From: Desulfurellaceae bacterium bin18
GTDB taxonomy: Bacteria; Desulfobacterota; Binatia; Bin18
DNA length: 64,000 nt
NCBI GenBank assembly: GCA_002238415.1
Contig: MPMI01000015.1
Coordinates: 1 to 64,000, forward strand
Direction of reading: 5' to 3'
The notes under the pieces were generated by a model, which worked only from the letters and a program-made list of their open reading frames with translations, was not told the origin of the DNA and searched no databases. Made by a program: the position numbers and the translations under genes. Positions 44,269 to 52,245 of the stretch are shown in pieces (the stretch's first letter is position 1; each line of letters begins with the position of its first letter).

Positions 44269-44486
44269 TTTGCGAGTTCTGTAGAGGAAAGACAAGAAGG
44301 AAGAAAGTCAGGCGTCAACATTGGCTCCGAGGCAAACTCTATATTGTCGAAAATGTTCCCGCGGAGGTCTGCTCGGAGTGTGGAGAGCGCTATTTTCTGG
44401 CTGCGACTCTTGATGAGGTTGACCAGCATATTTCAACCGAACACGAGGTCAAAGAACACCTTGATGTTGAGGTTGTCAGCTTATAG
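44265..44486 (+). CDS. YgiT/MqsA-type zinc-finger antitoxin
   Basis: A 73-residue protein with two CxxC pairs (CEFCRGKTRRKK at the start and CSECGERYF) that form the YgiT-type zinc knuckle, then a short tail without the usual helix-turn-helix. It pairs with DUF4258 or MqsR-like toxins. I choose ATG 44265, inside the DUF4258 stop (ATGA), over a longer frame without family sequence. Confidence 0.85.
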   Translation: MICEFCRGKTRRKKVRRQHWLRGKLYIVENVPAEVCSECGERYFLAATLDEVDQHISTEHEVKEHLDVEVVSL

Positions 44487-44567
44487 GGGTCCTCAGGTTA
44501 CACCCCGCCGCCGTTCCATCCCATAATGTTTTCTCTGTTCACCGTACGGTGAAGGACCTTGAGAGCA

Positions 44568-45275
44568 ATGACAGCCACGAGCGCAGTCTCCCAAGAAGTC
44601 GAAGTCAAACTCCTCACCGAGGATGTGACGGTCTTCGATCAAATCGCGGCCCGCTCTCAGCTCGGCCCTTTTCGTCTTGAGCGTCGCCCAACCTTACAGT
44701 TACAGACAACGTATCTGGATACGACCGACTTCTTCATCACCCGACATGCGCTGGCCCTGCGTCTTCGGCGCATCGGGGACGACGGCTGGGAAGTTTCAAC
44801 CAAGGGACAGGGACAGGTCAGAGGGACTATTCACGCGCGCCCGGAACGGACGGTGGTGCTGCCCGGTGCGCCGACCTTTCCCTTCGTGCCACCAGAAGAA
44901 TTAGCCGACGGTTTGCCAACTGTCGCGAGCGGCCAGACACTGGCCCCGATTCTGATTTCCGAGGTGGAGCGACAACGCTTGGCCATCAAGCGGAGCGCCG
45001 AGCCCCAAGAAGTCGCTCTGGCAGAAATGGCGCTCGATACGGCGCGCTATCGTGACCCGAAAGCGCCTGAGCGCGCCTTGGCCACGTTTTACGAAGTCGA
45101 AGTCGAGCTGGAGGCCGGCACGCAGAAGGAGCTGAGACGGATCAGCCGTTTTCTCCAGGAGCGTTTTCCCTTACACCCGTCACGCGATAATAAGCTGCAT
45201 CGCGGCCTCGCCCTCTTATACGGGCCAGGGGTGTGGAAAGTCCCCTACGCGAGCCCGCTACAGTCAGGCGTGTGA
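44568..45275 (+). CDS. CYTH-domain phosphohydrolase
   Basis: A 235-residue protein of the CYTH (triphosphate tunnel) family. The ExExK motif EVEVKL (E10, E12, K14) starts the tunnel, and LQTTYLDTTDFFITRHALAL, RLRRIGDDGWEVSTKG and FYEVEVELEAG supply further charged tunnel residues. Such enzymes cleave inorganic tri- or polyphosphate using Mg2+. ATG 44568 is preferred over the TTG at 44559. It is convergent with a CYTH-CHAD protein, a usual partnership in polyphosphate metabolism. Confidence 0.9.
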   Translation: MTATSAVSQEVEVKLLTEDVTVFDQIAARSQLGPFRLERRPTLQLQTTYLDTTDFFITRHALALRLRRIGDDGWEVSTKGQGQVRGTIHARPERTVVLPGAPTFPFVPPEELADGLPTVASGQTLAPILISEVERQRLAIKRSAEPQEVALAEMALDTARYRDPKAPERALATFYEVEVELEAGTQKELRRISRFLQERFPLHPSRDNKLHRGLALLYGPGVWKVPYASPLQSGV

Positions 45276-45309
45276 GGCTCGTGAACCGTCTTTCCAAGGT
45301 TATTCCGTT

Positions 45310-46806
45310 TTACGACCACGGGGCGACTGTGGCGACAAAATCCGTAAAGGTCGTATGGACCTCCGCGCGCAGTTGCTCCTGCTGATTTTCGAATGTCTGC
45401 GTCAACAGGTCAATTGCTCGATCAGTCCGGTGCCTCTGGCCGGGCGAGCCCGGTACTGCGCGGACGATGTCCCATAGCATCTGCCGCTGGACATCGAGGT
45501 CGTTGAGCTCGCCCAAGACATCCTGGAGGGTACGCAGACGCCGAATCGGTTCAGCCGTCATCTCCTCGGGGAAAGCGCTGGCAAAAAACTCAAACATATA
45601 ACGGAGTTTCTTACAGGCGATACGCAGTCTGTGCAGTTGCTCGGGGGTGCTGTCCTTGAGAGTGTCAGGTGGTGTGGAGGTGAGCATCCGCTGGCACTGC
45701 TGGCGGATGGATTTTCGGACCAGCTTTGCCAGCTTGTGGCCAGCCTGCGGTCCCCTGGCTTTCGTATCCGTTGCCGCGCTTTCCCAGCGCTCAAGAATGG
45801 TCTCATACTGCTGGGTGGTCAGCGCCTCCACCAGGCGGTAATGGGTGGCGTAGCGTTCATGCCGAACGGCGCGAAAGAGCGGTCCCATATCCGGACGCAG
45901 TTCCGGCGGAAGCGCGTCCAGATAGTCCGCCTGCTGGAGCAGCAACACGTCCAGGTCTCGCAGGTGGTTGGTCAGACTGCCCAGAAAAGACAGCTCCGTG
46001 CGCAGTTGTTTGGTCAGGCGCACCGGAAGCACCTTGGGCAGTTGGCCGAGCAAGGACCGGGCGCGCCGAACGGCCACACGAAAGTCGTGCAAAAACTCGG
46101 TATCAATATCGTGGAGGATACCCGTTCTGTTCTGTCTGACGATGTCGAGCAGAAAGGCCAGAATCGTACGTACTGCGCTATCCGCCCGCATATCAGGCTC
46201 GAATGCGAAGGCGAGCTTCGCAGAATACGCCCTGGCCTGCTGTACTGTGTACAGGGTTGCCAGCGGACCGCTCGGGGAAACCGGAGTCAGACCCAAGGAG
46301 TCCAACCATACGCACAGCTCACCCGCCGACTCGGCATAAGCCGAGACCTCGACCTGGGTCGGAAACGGGACGAGCCCTCCGTAGTCTTTGGCGGCGCGCT
46401 CTTCAAAGACAATATGCGCCACCGGTCGATGGGAGGCCGTCCGCTCCGCCAGCGCAAAATACGCGGCATGTACGACCGCCCGCTCCATAAGCGCACGGAT
46501 TGAGACCAGCGACAGGAGTTGCGCTTTGAGAGGACTCTCTTCCCACTCGCCGACACAGGGCGGAAGCGCCAGACAGGGCGTGCGTTCAGTGACCGGACGG
46601 TTGTCCAGCGACCAGAGCGCAACCGTATCGTGCGCCTGACACAAGGCCCGCTCACGGCGGAACAGACGCCAGTCAAAGGTATCGAAATAGCTTCGCGTCT
46701 GGGTTCCTAAAGAAGCGACCTCAACGGAAAAACGCGCCTGCACCTGACGCAGGAACTGGTCCTGGGTTATGCTCCCTGGCAAGGTATAACGGGTCCGCAT
46801 ACCCAT
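45310..46806 (-). CDS. CYTH-like/CHAD-domain protein
   Basis: A 498-residue protein. The first 210 residues look like a decayed CYTH domain, lacking a clear ExExK but with SYFDTFDWRLFRRERALCQA. The rest is a CHAD domain: LHDIDTEFLHDFRVAVRRAR, LRDLDVLLLQQADYL, ATHYRLVEAL, LHRLRIACKKLRYMFEFFAS, VLGELNDLDVQR. The conserved histidines and arginines bind polyphosphate. I place the start at ATG 46806; the open frame extends to 47220 but there overlaps the divergent DUF123 gene antisense. It probably works with the CYTH hydrolase at 44568. Confidence 0.85.
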   Translation of the reverse strand: MGMRTRYTLPGSITQDQFLRQVQARFSVEVASLGTQTRSYFDTFDWRLFRRERALCQAHDTVALWSLDNRPVTERTPCLALPPCVGEWEESPLKAQLLSLVSIRALMERAVVHAAYFALAERTASHRPVAHIVFEERAAKDYGGLVPFPTQVEVSAYAESAGELCVWLDSLGLTPVSPSGPLATLYTVQQARAYSAKLAFAFEPDMRADSAVRTILAFLLDIVRQNRTGILHDIDTEFLHDFRVAVRRARSLLGQLPKVLPVRLTKQLRTELSFLGSLTNHLRDLDVLLLQQADYLDALPPELRPDMGPLFRAVRHERYATHYRLVEALTTQQYETILERWESAATDTKARGPQAGHKLAKLVRKSIRQQCQRMLTSTPPDTLKDSTPEQLHRLRIACKKLRYMFEFFASAFPEEMTAEPIRRLRTLQDVLGELNDLDVQRQMLWDIVRAVPGSPGQRHRTDRAIDLLTQTFENQQEQLRAEVHTTFTDFVATVAPWS

Positions 46807-46892
46807 GTCCGACTCTTCCGTGTTATGAGACAGACTCCTGACCATTCCCGTAGTATAGAGACCTGTCAGGACTAATAAAGGTAGCCCTAGAA

Positions 46893-47372
46893 ATGAACGC
46901 GCAGCCCGGCAGCTATGCCCTTCTCTTGCAAGCCGACCGGCGGCGGATAGTCCGGATTGGGCGGCTGGGCCAACTCGCCGTTGAGCCGGGCTGCTATGTC
47001 TATGTTGGCAGCGCCCTGGGATCGGGAGGGGTGCGGGCGCGGGTCGGCCATCACGTCCGGCTGGCGGCTCGTCCGCACTGGCATATCGATTATCTCCGCC
47101 GGGCAGCCGCGCTTCGACACGTCTGGTATTCCTACGACTCCGTTCGTCGGGAACATGCCTGGGCGGATCTTTTCGCACATATGCGGGGCGCATCGACTCC
47201 TCTGCCCGGCTTTGGTGCATCCGACTGCGCGTGTCTGGCCCATCTGTACTTCTTCTCGCGCCAGCCCAGGCCGGACACCTTTCGGCGGCGGCTGCGGGCC
47301 GCTATTCCGAATCATGGTCGAGTGGATCGGGTAAGGGTGAAGGGAATAACGCGTCTTGTCTTCCCTGGCTGA
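46893..47372 (+). CDS. DUF123 / GIY-YIG-like nuclease
   Basis: A 159-residue protein of the DUF123 family, which belongs to the GIY-YIG nuclease superfamily: GSYALLLQADRRRIVRIGRL, PGCYVYVGSALGSGGVRARV, PHWHIDYLRRAAALRHVWYS, and the C-terminal ASDCACLAHLYFFSRQPRPD. The YVYVGSA strand stands where GIY-YIG sits. Members are small nucleases with no clear role. Its 3' half (about 47143-47372) is duplicated at 53697-53919, on the far side of the defence-like operon. It is divergent from the CHAD gene. Confidence 0.85.
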   Translation: MNAQPGSYALLLQADRRRIVRIGRLGQLAVEPGCYVYVGSALGSGGVRARVGHHVRLAARPHWHIDYLRRAAALRHVWYSYDSVRREHAWADLFAHMRGASTPLPGFGASDCACLAHLYFFSRQPRPDTFRRRLRAAIPNHGRVDRVRVKGITRLVFPG

Positions 47373-47439
47373 GCTGCTCTATAGGTGTATATAGTCCTGG
47401 GCCTCATCAGAGAGAAGAAATCAAGTAAGGAGGGGAACA

Positions 47440-48150
47440 ATGCCAGTCGCACGCGAACAGTTTGCCACCCAACTCCAGGAAATGGTCGCCCACCGTCGTG
47501 CCTTTTGGGATCACCCGTGGGTGTTGAAATTTCGGCGCTCGGCGCTGAGCAAAGAGCAGGTCCGGCACTGGATCGAGCAGCAGTTCTACCTGACCGGCAG
47601 AGTGCACGACCTGATCGGCCCGCTGTACGTCAACTGCGAAGACGCTGCCGTACGGGCGCATATTCTCGAAAATCTACTGGAAGAAGAAACCGGCCAAATC
47701 TCCAATAGCGCCCCCCACCCGGAACTGTATATTCGTCTCGGAACGGCCCTCGGCAGCAGTCGGGAGACCATGCAGCATATTCGCCCCTTACCTGAGACGG
47801 TTGCGCTCCGCACGTGGTGGATTTGGGTTGTGGCCCATCGTCCCTTTGTTGAGGGACTAGCCGCCGTCAGCGTTGCGGGTGAAGCCCAAGTTCCGGGTGC
47901 CGGCGATGAGTTTTCCCGTATCCTGGAAAAAGACTATGGTCTGACCCACGGGGAAACCGCCTTTTGGTGGGTGCATGAGGAAGCGGATAAGGATCATGGC
48001 GGAGGAGCGGTCGAGCTCGTTTCCAAGCTGGCCCAAACCGATGAGGAACAGCAACATGTTCGGGACGCAGTCGATCATACCCTCGAACTGCTGTGGCGCT
48101 TTTTTGATGGCTTGGAGTTAGCCTACGGCGAACAGCGCCGGGCGGCCTGA
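47440..48150 (+). CDS. PqqC/TenA-like iron-containing redox protein
   Basis: A 236-residue all-helical protein of the TenA/PqqC/CADD superfamily. It shows HRRAFWDHPWVLKFRRSALS, QVRHWIEQQFYLTGRVHDLI, ENLLEEETGQI (a metal-binding E), FVEGLAAVSVAGEAQVPGAG and WWVHEEADKDHGGGA. These bundles are cofactor-less or di-iron oxygenases. The product is not PqqC itself, and no pqq genes are near. AAGGAGGGGAACA precedes the ATG. It lies just inside the DUF123-end repeat that brackets the next operon. Confidence 0.8.
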   Translation: MPVAREQFATQLQEMVAHRRAFWDHPWVLKFRRSALSKEQVRHWIEQQFYLTGRVHDLIGPLYVNCEDAAVRAHILENLLEEETGQISNSAPHPELYIRLGTALGSSRETMQHIRPLPETVALRTWWIWVVAHRPFVEGLAAVSVAGEAQVPGAGDEFSRILEKDYGLTHGETAFWWVHEEADKDHGGGAVELVSKLAQTDEEQQHVRDAVDHTLELLWRFFDGLELAYGEQRRAA

Positions 48151-48366
48151 CCTCTCGTCGTTGCTACACTGAACGGAAGTAATGACTGTGCCGACCTTCT
48201 CGTCGTCCCCGAATCCAATGATTTTCGAGAGGCTGGCTGAACCGCTATTATAGGAAACAAACAGCACATCAGGAAGCGTTTTATCGTACAGCGCGTTGAC
48301 GACGGACAAACTCTCTAATGGCCTCAGCCGCGTGCATATCTCAGGGGTACCAGTACCCAATCGCAA
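48118..48366 (-). CDS. Possible small ORF downstream of the methylase gene
   Basis: A frame of up to 82 codons follows the methylase gene by 20 bp on the same strand: NALYDKTLPDVLFVSYNSGS, then LSKIIGFGDDEKVGTVIT. It lacks an ATG (TTG at 48366) and runs 33 bp into the convergent PqqC-like gene. It could be a fifth operon gene, the truncated tail of one, or noise. I do not recognise it. Confidence 0.25.
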   Translation of the reverse strand: MRLGTGTPEICTRLRPLESLSVVNALYDKTLPDVLFVSYNSGSASLSKIIGFGDDEKVGTVITSVQCSNDERSGRPALFAVG

Positions 48367-48385
48367 TCCTATCTTGTCGTTGCCA

Positions 48386-49393
48386 TCATGTCGCCCGCCA
48401 AATTCGCTGATATTTTCTTACTGGACCACGCTGCGGGTTTACCTTGCCGTCCTTTCTCTCCTTCTCCGTCAGCGTTATTCCCACGCTGTCGGTTTTCCAG
48501 GCCTTTTCCGCGATTTTGTTCATCCACAGCATCTCCTCCCGTCCGAGTCTATCGCCGTTCGTCGTTTGCGTCGCCGCATTCAGTTCGATCCTGCGCCATC
48601 CGCCTTTTCCCTCAAGCAGCTTCGTGTACGTCTTCGATCTGTAGCCGCTGATCATGATCATGCATTTGCAGAGGAGCGCCTGGCTAAGTAGTCGCTCGTG
48701 GAAGTCCCGCCCACGGGCTTCAATGTTATATCCGGCTCCTCTGTTGGCCAGATAAGGCGGGTCAATGTAGATCAATGTCGCCGGTTTGTTCGAGTACTCC
48801 GCTAGCAGTTCGATGCCGTCCCTGTTTTCTATACGAATTTGTCGCAGTCGGCTCGTCACTGCTTTCAGCCTTTCCGGGTAGTTGTACCACCTGTTGACTC
48901 GGGCTTCTCGGGCCCCCCTTGTGTACGTATCAGACACGGAGAATCCTCCGCGCTTCCCTGCCATGACACCGTTCACCGACATCATCGCTTGGACGAGGAA
49001 TTTCCTTGCGCGCTCGAGATCGCTGTCTTCATCCCAACCCTGTCGCGCTCTCGTCAGTTCTGTTCGGGCGTATGGCGTCAGTTCGATGAGCCTGACCAAC
49101 TCATCTCCATTATCTCTCATCTGCCGGAACGTATTTACGATATTCTCATCGAGATCGTTGGCGATCTCGATCATAGCTGGCTTCTTTGCCATCGTGACCG
49201 CGAGAGCGCCACCGAACAGCTCCACCCAGCAGTGGTGTGGCGGCAAGTATTTGAGGATGCTATTCGCCAGTCTCTGCTTCGATCCGTAATACCCAAATGC
49301 ACCTTTCGGCCACTGGGTTGAGTCATGGGCCTGGACGCTTCTGACCAAGTCGTTCTCATTCTTTTTGTCACCGACACGTTGTTCCTCAGCCAT
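48386..49393 (-). CDS. D12-class N6-adenine DNA methyltransferase (Dam-like)
   Basis: A 335-residue adenine methylase of the alpha/D12 class. It has GYYGSKQRLANSILKYLPP (the SAM/target strand near 34), HCWVELFGGALAVTMAK (motif I near 58-67) and ATLIYIDPPYL (DPPY near 215). It should methylate adenine at a short site. It is the last of four tightly packed minus-strand genes; its start overlaps the DUF3883-like gene by 8 bp. In this setting it is probably the self-protection enzyme. Its basic C-terminal tail (about 60 residues) is longer than in Dam. Confidence 0.85.
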   Translation of the reverse strand: MAEEQRVGDKKNENDLVRSVQAHDSTQWPKGAFGYYGSKQRLANSILKYLPPHHCWVELFGGALAVTMAKKPAMIEIANDLDENIVNTFRQMRDNGDELVRLIELTPYARTELTRARQGWDEDSDLERARKFLVQAMMSVNGVMAGKRGGFSVSDTYTRGAREARVNRWYNYPERLKAVTSRLRQIRIENRDGIELLAEYSNKPATLIYIDPPYLANRGAGYNIEARGRDFHERLLSQALLCKCMIMISGYRSKTYTKLLEGKGGWRRIELNAATQTTNGDRLGREEMLWMNKIAEKAWKTDSVGITLTEKERKDGKVNPQRGPVRKYQRIWRAT

Positions 49394-50354
49394 GTCGGAC
49401 CACCCTGCTTACGCTCCAGTCTCCTTCTCTGATTGACCATCTGTCCTTGTCCAGCAATCCCGTCACAGGATTCTGGATCACTTCCATTTTCTCAACTGCC
49501 GGTTTCCCCTCTATGACGGGAACCAAGTAAAGGAAGTAGGCTTCCTTGTTCTCGGACGCTACCCGGATCTCGTTCCTGGTCAGCGTGAACGCCCATTCCC
49601 TTGGGCTCACCGCTTTCACTTCGATCATGCGAAAGCGAAGCTGGTCTGTCTCTTCCTCTCTCCGAGTGCTTGCGATGTCGAACCCCGCGGCCGTATTTTC
49701 CAAGGCGATGTGGACAACAGTCGCCGCGTCCCGGTGGCCTACAAGCTCGCGCTCGTATTCGTACACTTGCAATTCTGCGGCAAGTCCTATTTCCGCCTGG
49801 TCCTTAACCACCTTGTCTAGCTCATCGGGTGTTGTTCCATGGGCGTATAGAGCTCTAACGAATTCGCTGTGGAACCAGTTGTTGATGGTGTACGTTCCAT
49901 TCTCGTGGTCTAGCCGCATTGCACCGGCCTCTAGGAGCAGGTTCCGTGCCGCGTAGTGCTTCCCTCTCAGATTCTCTGACTCTAGCCATGCTTGCCCACC
50001 TTCCTGCCTAAATGCCTTGAGTACTCCCCTGATCTCTTTGCCGTATGTCGTCGCCGAAGCAACACCGAGTTTTGTTATGTATTCGATGAATGTCCGATGT
50101 CCTGCGCGCAATGCCTCCTGTATACCGTCCAGGCCATCGGCACGACGGATCTCTCGCTCTCTTTCCGTTAATGCGCGCATTCCTTCCATGAACTTGAGCG
50201 TTTCCTCGAAACCGCGTGCCCGTTCACTAAATCTGCGCTCAAGCAACTCCCTCTCTACCGTTGCACTGTCCGCCATCAGTTCGACTAACACCTGTGCGGA
50301 CTCCAAACTGACTCCTTCCATTGCGGATTTGTTCTTTTCAGCCGATGAAACCAT
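49386..50354 (-). CDS. DUF3883-like PD-(D/E)XK nuclease
   Basis: A 322-residue protein. Residues 1-180 are helical, with a likely winged helix (ITKLGVASATTYGKEIRGVL). From 188 on comes a DUF3883-type nuclease fold: IGLAAELQVYEYERELVGHR (E194-type helix), AGFDIAST (D226), FRMIEVKAVS (E245, K247) and FTLTRNEIRVASENKEAYFL, then YLV. D...ExK is the metal-binding core of PD-(D/E)XK enzymes. It overlaps the helicase stop by 17 bp. It is the probable DNA-cutting subunit of the operon. Confidence 0.75.
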   Translation of the reverse strand: MVSSAEKNKSAMEGVSLESAQVLVELMADSATVERELLERRFSERARGFEETLKFMEGMRALTEREREIRRADGLDGIQEALRAGHRTFIEYITKLGVASATTYGKEIRGVLKAFRQEGGQAWLESENLRGKHYAARNLLLEAGAMRLDHENGTYTINNWFHSEFVRALYAHGTTPDELDKVVKDQAEIGLAAELQVYEYERELVGHRDAATVVHIALENTAAGFDIASTRREEETDQLRFRMIEVKAVSPREWAFTLTRNEIRVASENKEAYFLYLVPVIEGKPAVEKMEVIQNPVTGLLDKDRWSIREGDWSVSRVVRHG

Positions 50355-52215
50355 CCTCGTCGATCCCTAGTTCTTTCAGCTCACTCAGAGCGAGCGGGAA
50401 ATCTTGGTCGATGATGTCGGCCATCCGCTTTGCCTTCTCCATCAGGTTCCTAAGTATTTCGTGCTCGAAGGTGTCCGCGTATTGAAGGAACCGATAGTAT
50501 GAGACCTTTTTTTCGGATCCGCCCACACGGTGGATGCGGTCTAGTGACTGCAAGTATTCCGCACAGTTGTACGAGAGGTCGTAGTAGATCGCATTCGAGC
50601 ATGTCTTGTGCAGAGACACGGATTCGGCACACGCCGCTGGGTTTGCAATCAGGACGTCTAATCCCGACCTGCTGTCCTTGAACGTCTCGATTATGGTTTC
50701 TCGACTGTCTTCGTCCATACCATCTTCCATAGGGGTACCACCGTATACAACCTTGCTTTCCAAGCTCGCTTTCTCGCACTCTTCCTTGATCTTGTGCAGT
50801 GTCCCTACGAAGTTTGCCCACACCACTACCTTCTTACCCTGGTTGCGCAGTTTCTGGACCTCTTGAAGGAGCCTTTGTATCTTCGCCGGTGTCTCGATCT
50901 TGTCATAGTTCAGGATCTTCTCGTTCAGTTGGTCATTCTGCGGATCAATCAACAGCTCGTTGTAACCACTGATTGCGGACAGCAGCAGGGCGGCGTACGA
51001 TGTCGCTTGGCGACGCCGGATTTGGCGCCCTCGTTTCAACTTGATGATTGTGTCTAGATCTCGATCGCTGGCCTTCTGCTCTAGCTCCCCGATCCGCTTC
51101 TGAATGCACTCGTAGAGCTCGCGCTCGATGGGGTTCATGTTCACCTGTATCGGCGGGAGGAAGACCGGCGCCGACAAATTCAGCTCGCGCTTCCGCACTC
51201 TGTAGTACAAGCCGTCAATTTTCGGTTCTAGGAGCGCTCGCGCTTTGTCGTGTTCGCCCGACTCTGATGCGTGTCTGATCTTCCTTCTCGTGCTTGGACG
51301 AAAAATCCCGCTGTTTGGATACAGGACATCGAACTGGTTGATTCCATCAGCGTAGCTCTTTGGGAACGGTGTCCCTGTCAAAACGCACCGTTTGCGAGCG
51401 TTTCTACTCGTTTCGGCAACAGCGTTTGCCCATACGCCTTCGTCTTGTTTCATGTAGTGCGCTTCGTCAATGACGAAGAATACACGGTTTGTGCGGCTTT
51501 CCAGCAAGTGTTGCACTTGCTGCTTGTCCCTCGACAAGGTTTGGTACGTTGTCAGGTATAGCTCTACTTCGTCACCGGATTTGGGGTAGTACCTCTGACG
51601 TCGTTCTCTTACGTCTCCTCCTGCCATTATCTCGACTGTTGCTTGCCTTCCTAGTGTCAGCTCGAATTCGGTACGCCACGGCATGAAACAGGACCGTGGC
51701 CCAACCACAAATAGCGAATTTACGACCCCTTTCACACGTAGAAATTCGTATACCGCCAATACGACTGAGGTCTTGCCCGCTCCGGGCACCGAGAAGTTTG
51801 CTCCGTGCGCCACATTAACCAAGTGAAGGGCAGCCTTTACTTGATGGGGTAGCAGCCGCCTTCTCAAAGCGCTTGCCAAGAATTTCAAAAACTCACTCGT
51901 TCCTAACTGCTTGAGGTCTCCTCCCTTGATCGCCCCGCCCTGCTTCCGACTGTCCTCCAATTGGTCGTGTGCCTTGTCCCTACGTCTGACAACTTCGTCC
52001 GTCGCGGCGTCCAGCTCGATCTGAGCTCTTGTGCCTCTCAAGAGGTCTAGCACGGACAGGACTAGATCCTCCTGTTCGGCGTGTTTTGCGGTCAAACCGT
52101 TGTCCGTTCGTGAGAACCCCTGGAGTCTTAGGCTAGACTTGGTTGCCGGAGTAAGTTCTCCGTCCTTGTCGACTATTCGAACGCAATCAGGGGTGGTTTC
52201 CAACCTTACGCCCAT
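50338..52215 (-). CDS. SNF2/SF2-type helicase or translocase
   Basis: A 625-residue DNA-dependent ATPase. After an N-terminal region of about 110 residues comes LLPHQVKAALHLVNVAHGAN, Walker A FSVPGAGKTSVV (142-152), motif II VFFVIDEAHYMK (DEAH 250-253), motif III VLTGTPFPKS, and C-terminal motifs KKVVVWANFVGTLHKI, YNCAEYLQSLDRIHRVGG. It resembles SNF2-like translocases of restriction and defence systems more than repair helicases. It lies between the ParB-like gene (30 bp gap) and the nuclease gene (17 bp overlap), so it probably drives DNA scanning for the nuclease. Confidence 0.85.
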   Translation of the reverse strand: MGVRLETTPDCVRIVDKDGELTPATKSSLRLQGFSRTDNGLTAKHAEQEDLVLSVLDLLRGTRAQIELDAATDEVVRRRDKAHDQLEDSRKQGGAIKGGDLKQLGTSEFLKFLASALRRRLLPHQVKAALHLVNVAHGANFSVPGAGKTSVVLAVYEFLRVKGVVNSLFVVGPRSCFMPWRTEFELTLGRQATVEIMAGGDVRERRQRYYPKSGDEVELYLTTYQTLSRDKQQVQHLLESRTNRVFFVIDEAHYMKQDEGVWANAVAETSRNARKRCVLTGTPFPKSYADGINQFDVLYPNSGIFRPSTRRKIRHASESGEHDKARALLEPKIDGLYYRVRKRELNLSAPVFLPPIQVNMNPIERELYECIQKRIGELEQKASDRDLDTIIKLKRGRQIRRRQATSYAALLLSAISGYNELLIDPQNDQLNEKILNYDKIETPAKIQRLLQEVQKLRNQGKKVVVWANFVGTLHKIKEECEKASLESKVVYGGTPMEDGMDEDSRETIIETFKDSRSGLDVLIANPAACAESVSLHKTCSNAIYYDLSYNCAEYLQSLDRIHRVGGSEKKVSYYRFLQYADTFEHEILRNLMEKAKRMADIIDQDFPLALSELKELGIDEDGFIG

Positions 52216-52245
52216 GCTTTACCGTCCGGTTTTAACATCTCCAAT

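Noticed and set aside
45631..46503. 290-codon plus-strand open frame
   Set aside because: Antisense to the CHAD domain, whose conserved His/Arg motifs are clear.
46806..47220. N-terminal extension of the CHAD protein
   Set aside because: The extra 138 codons lie antisense to the DUF123 gene and have the random Arg/Pro composition of a shadow frame.
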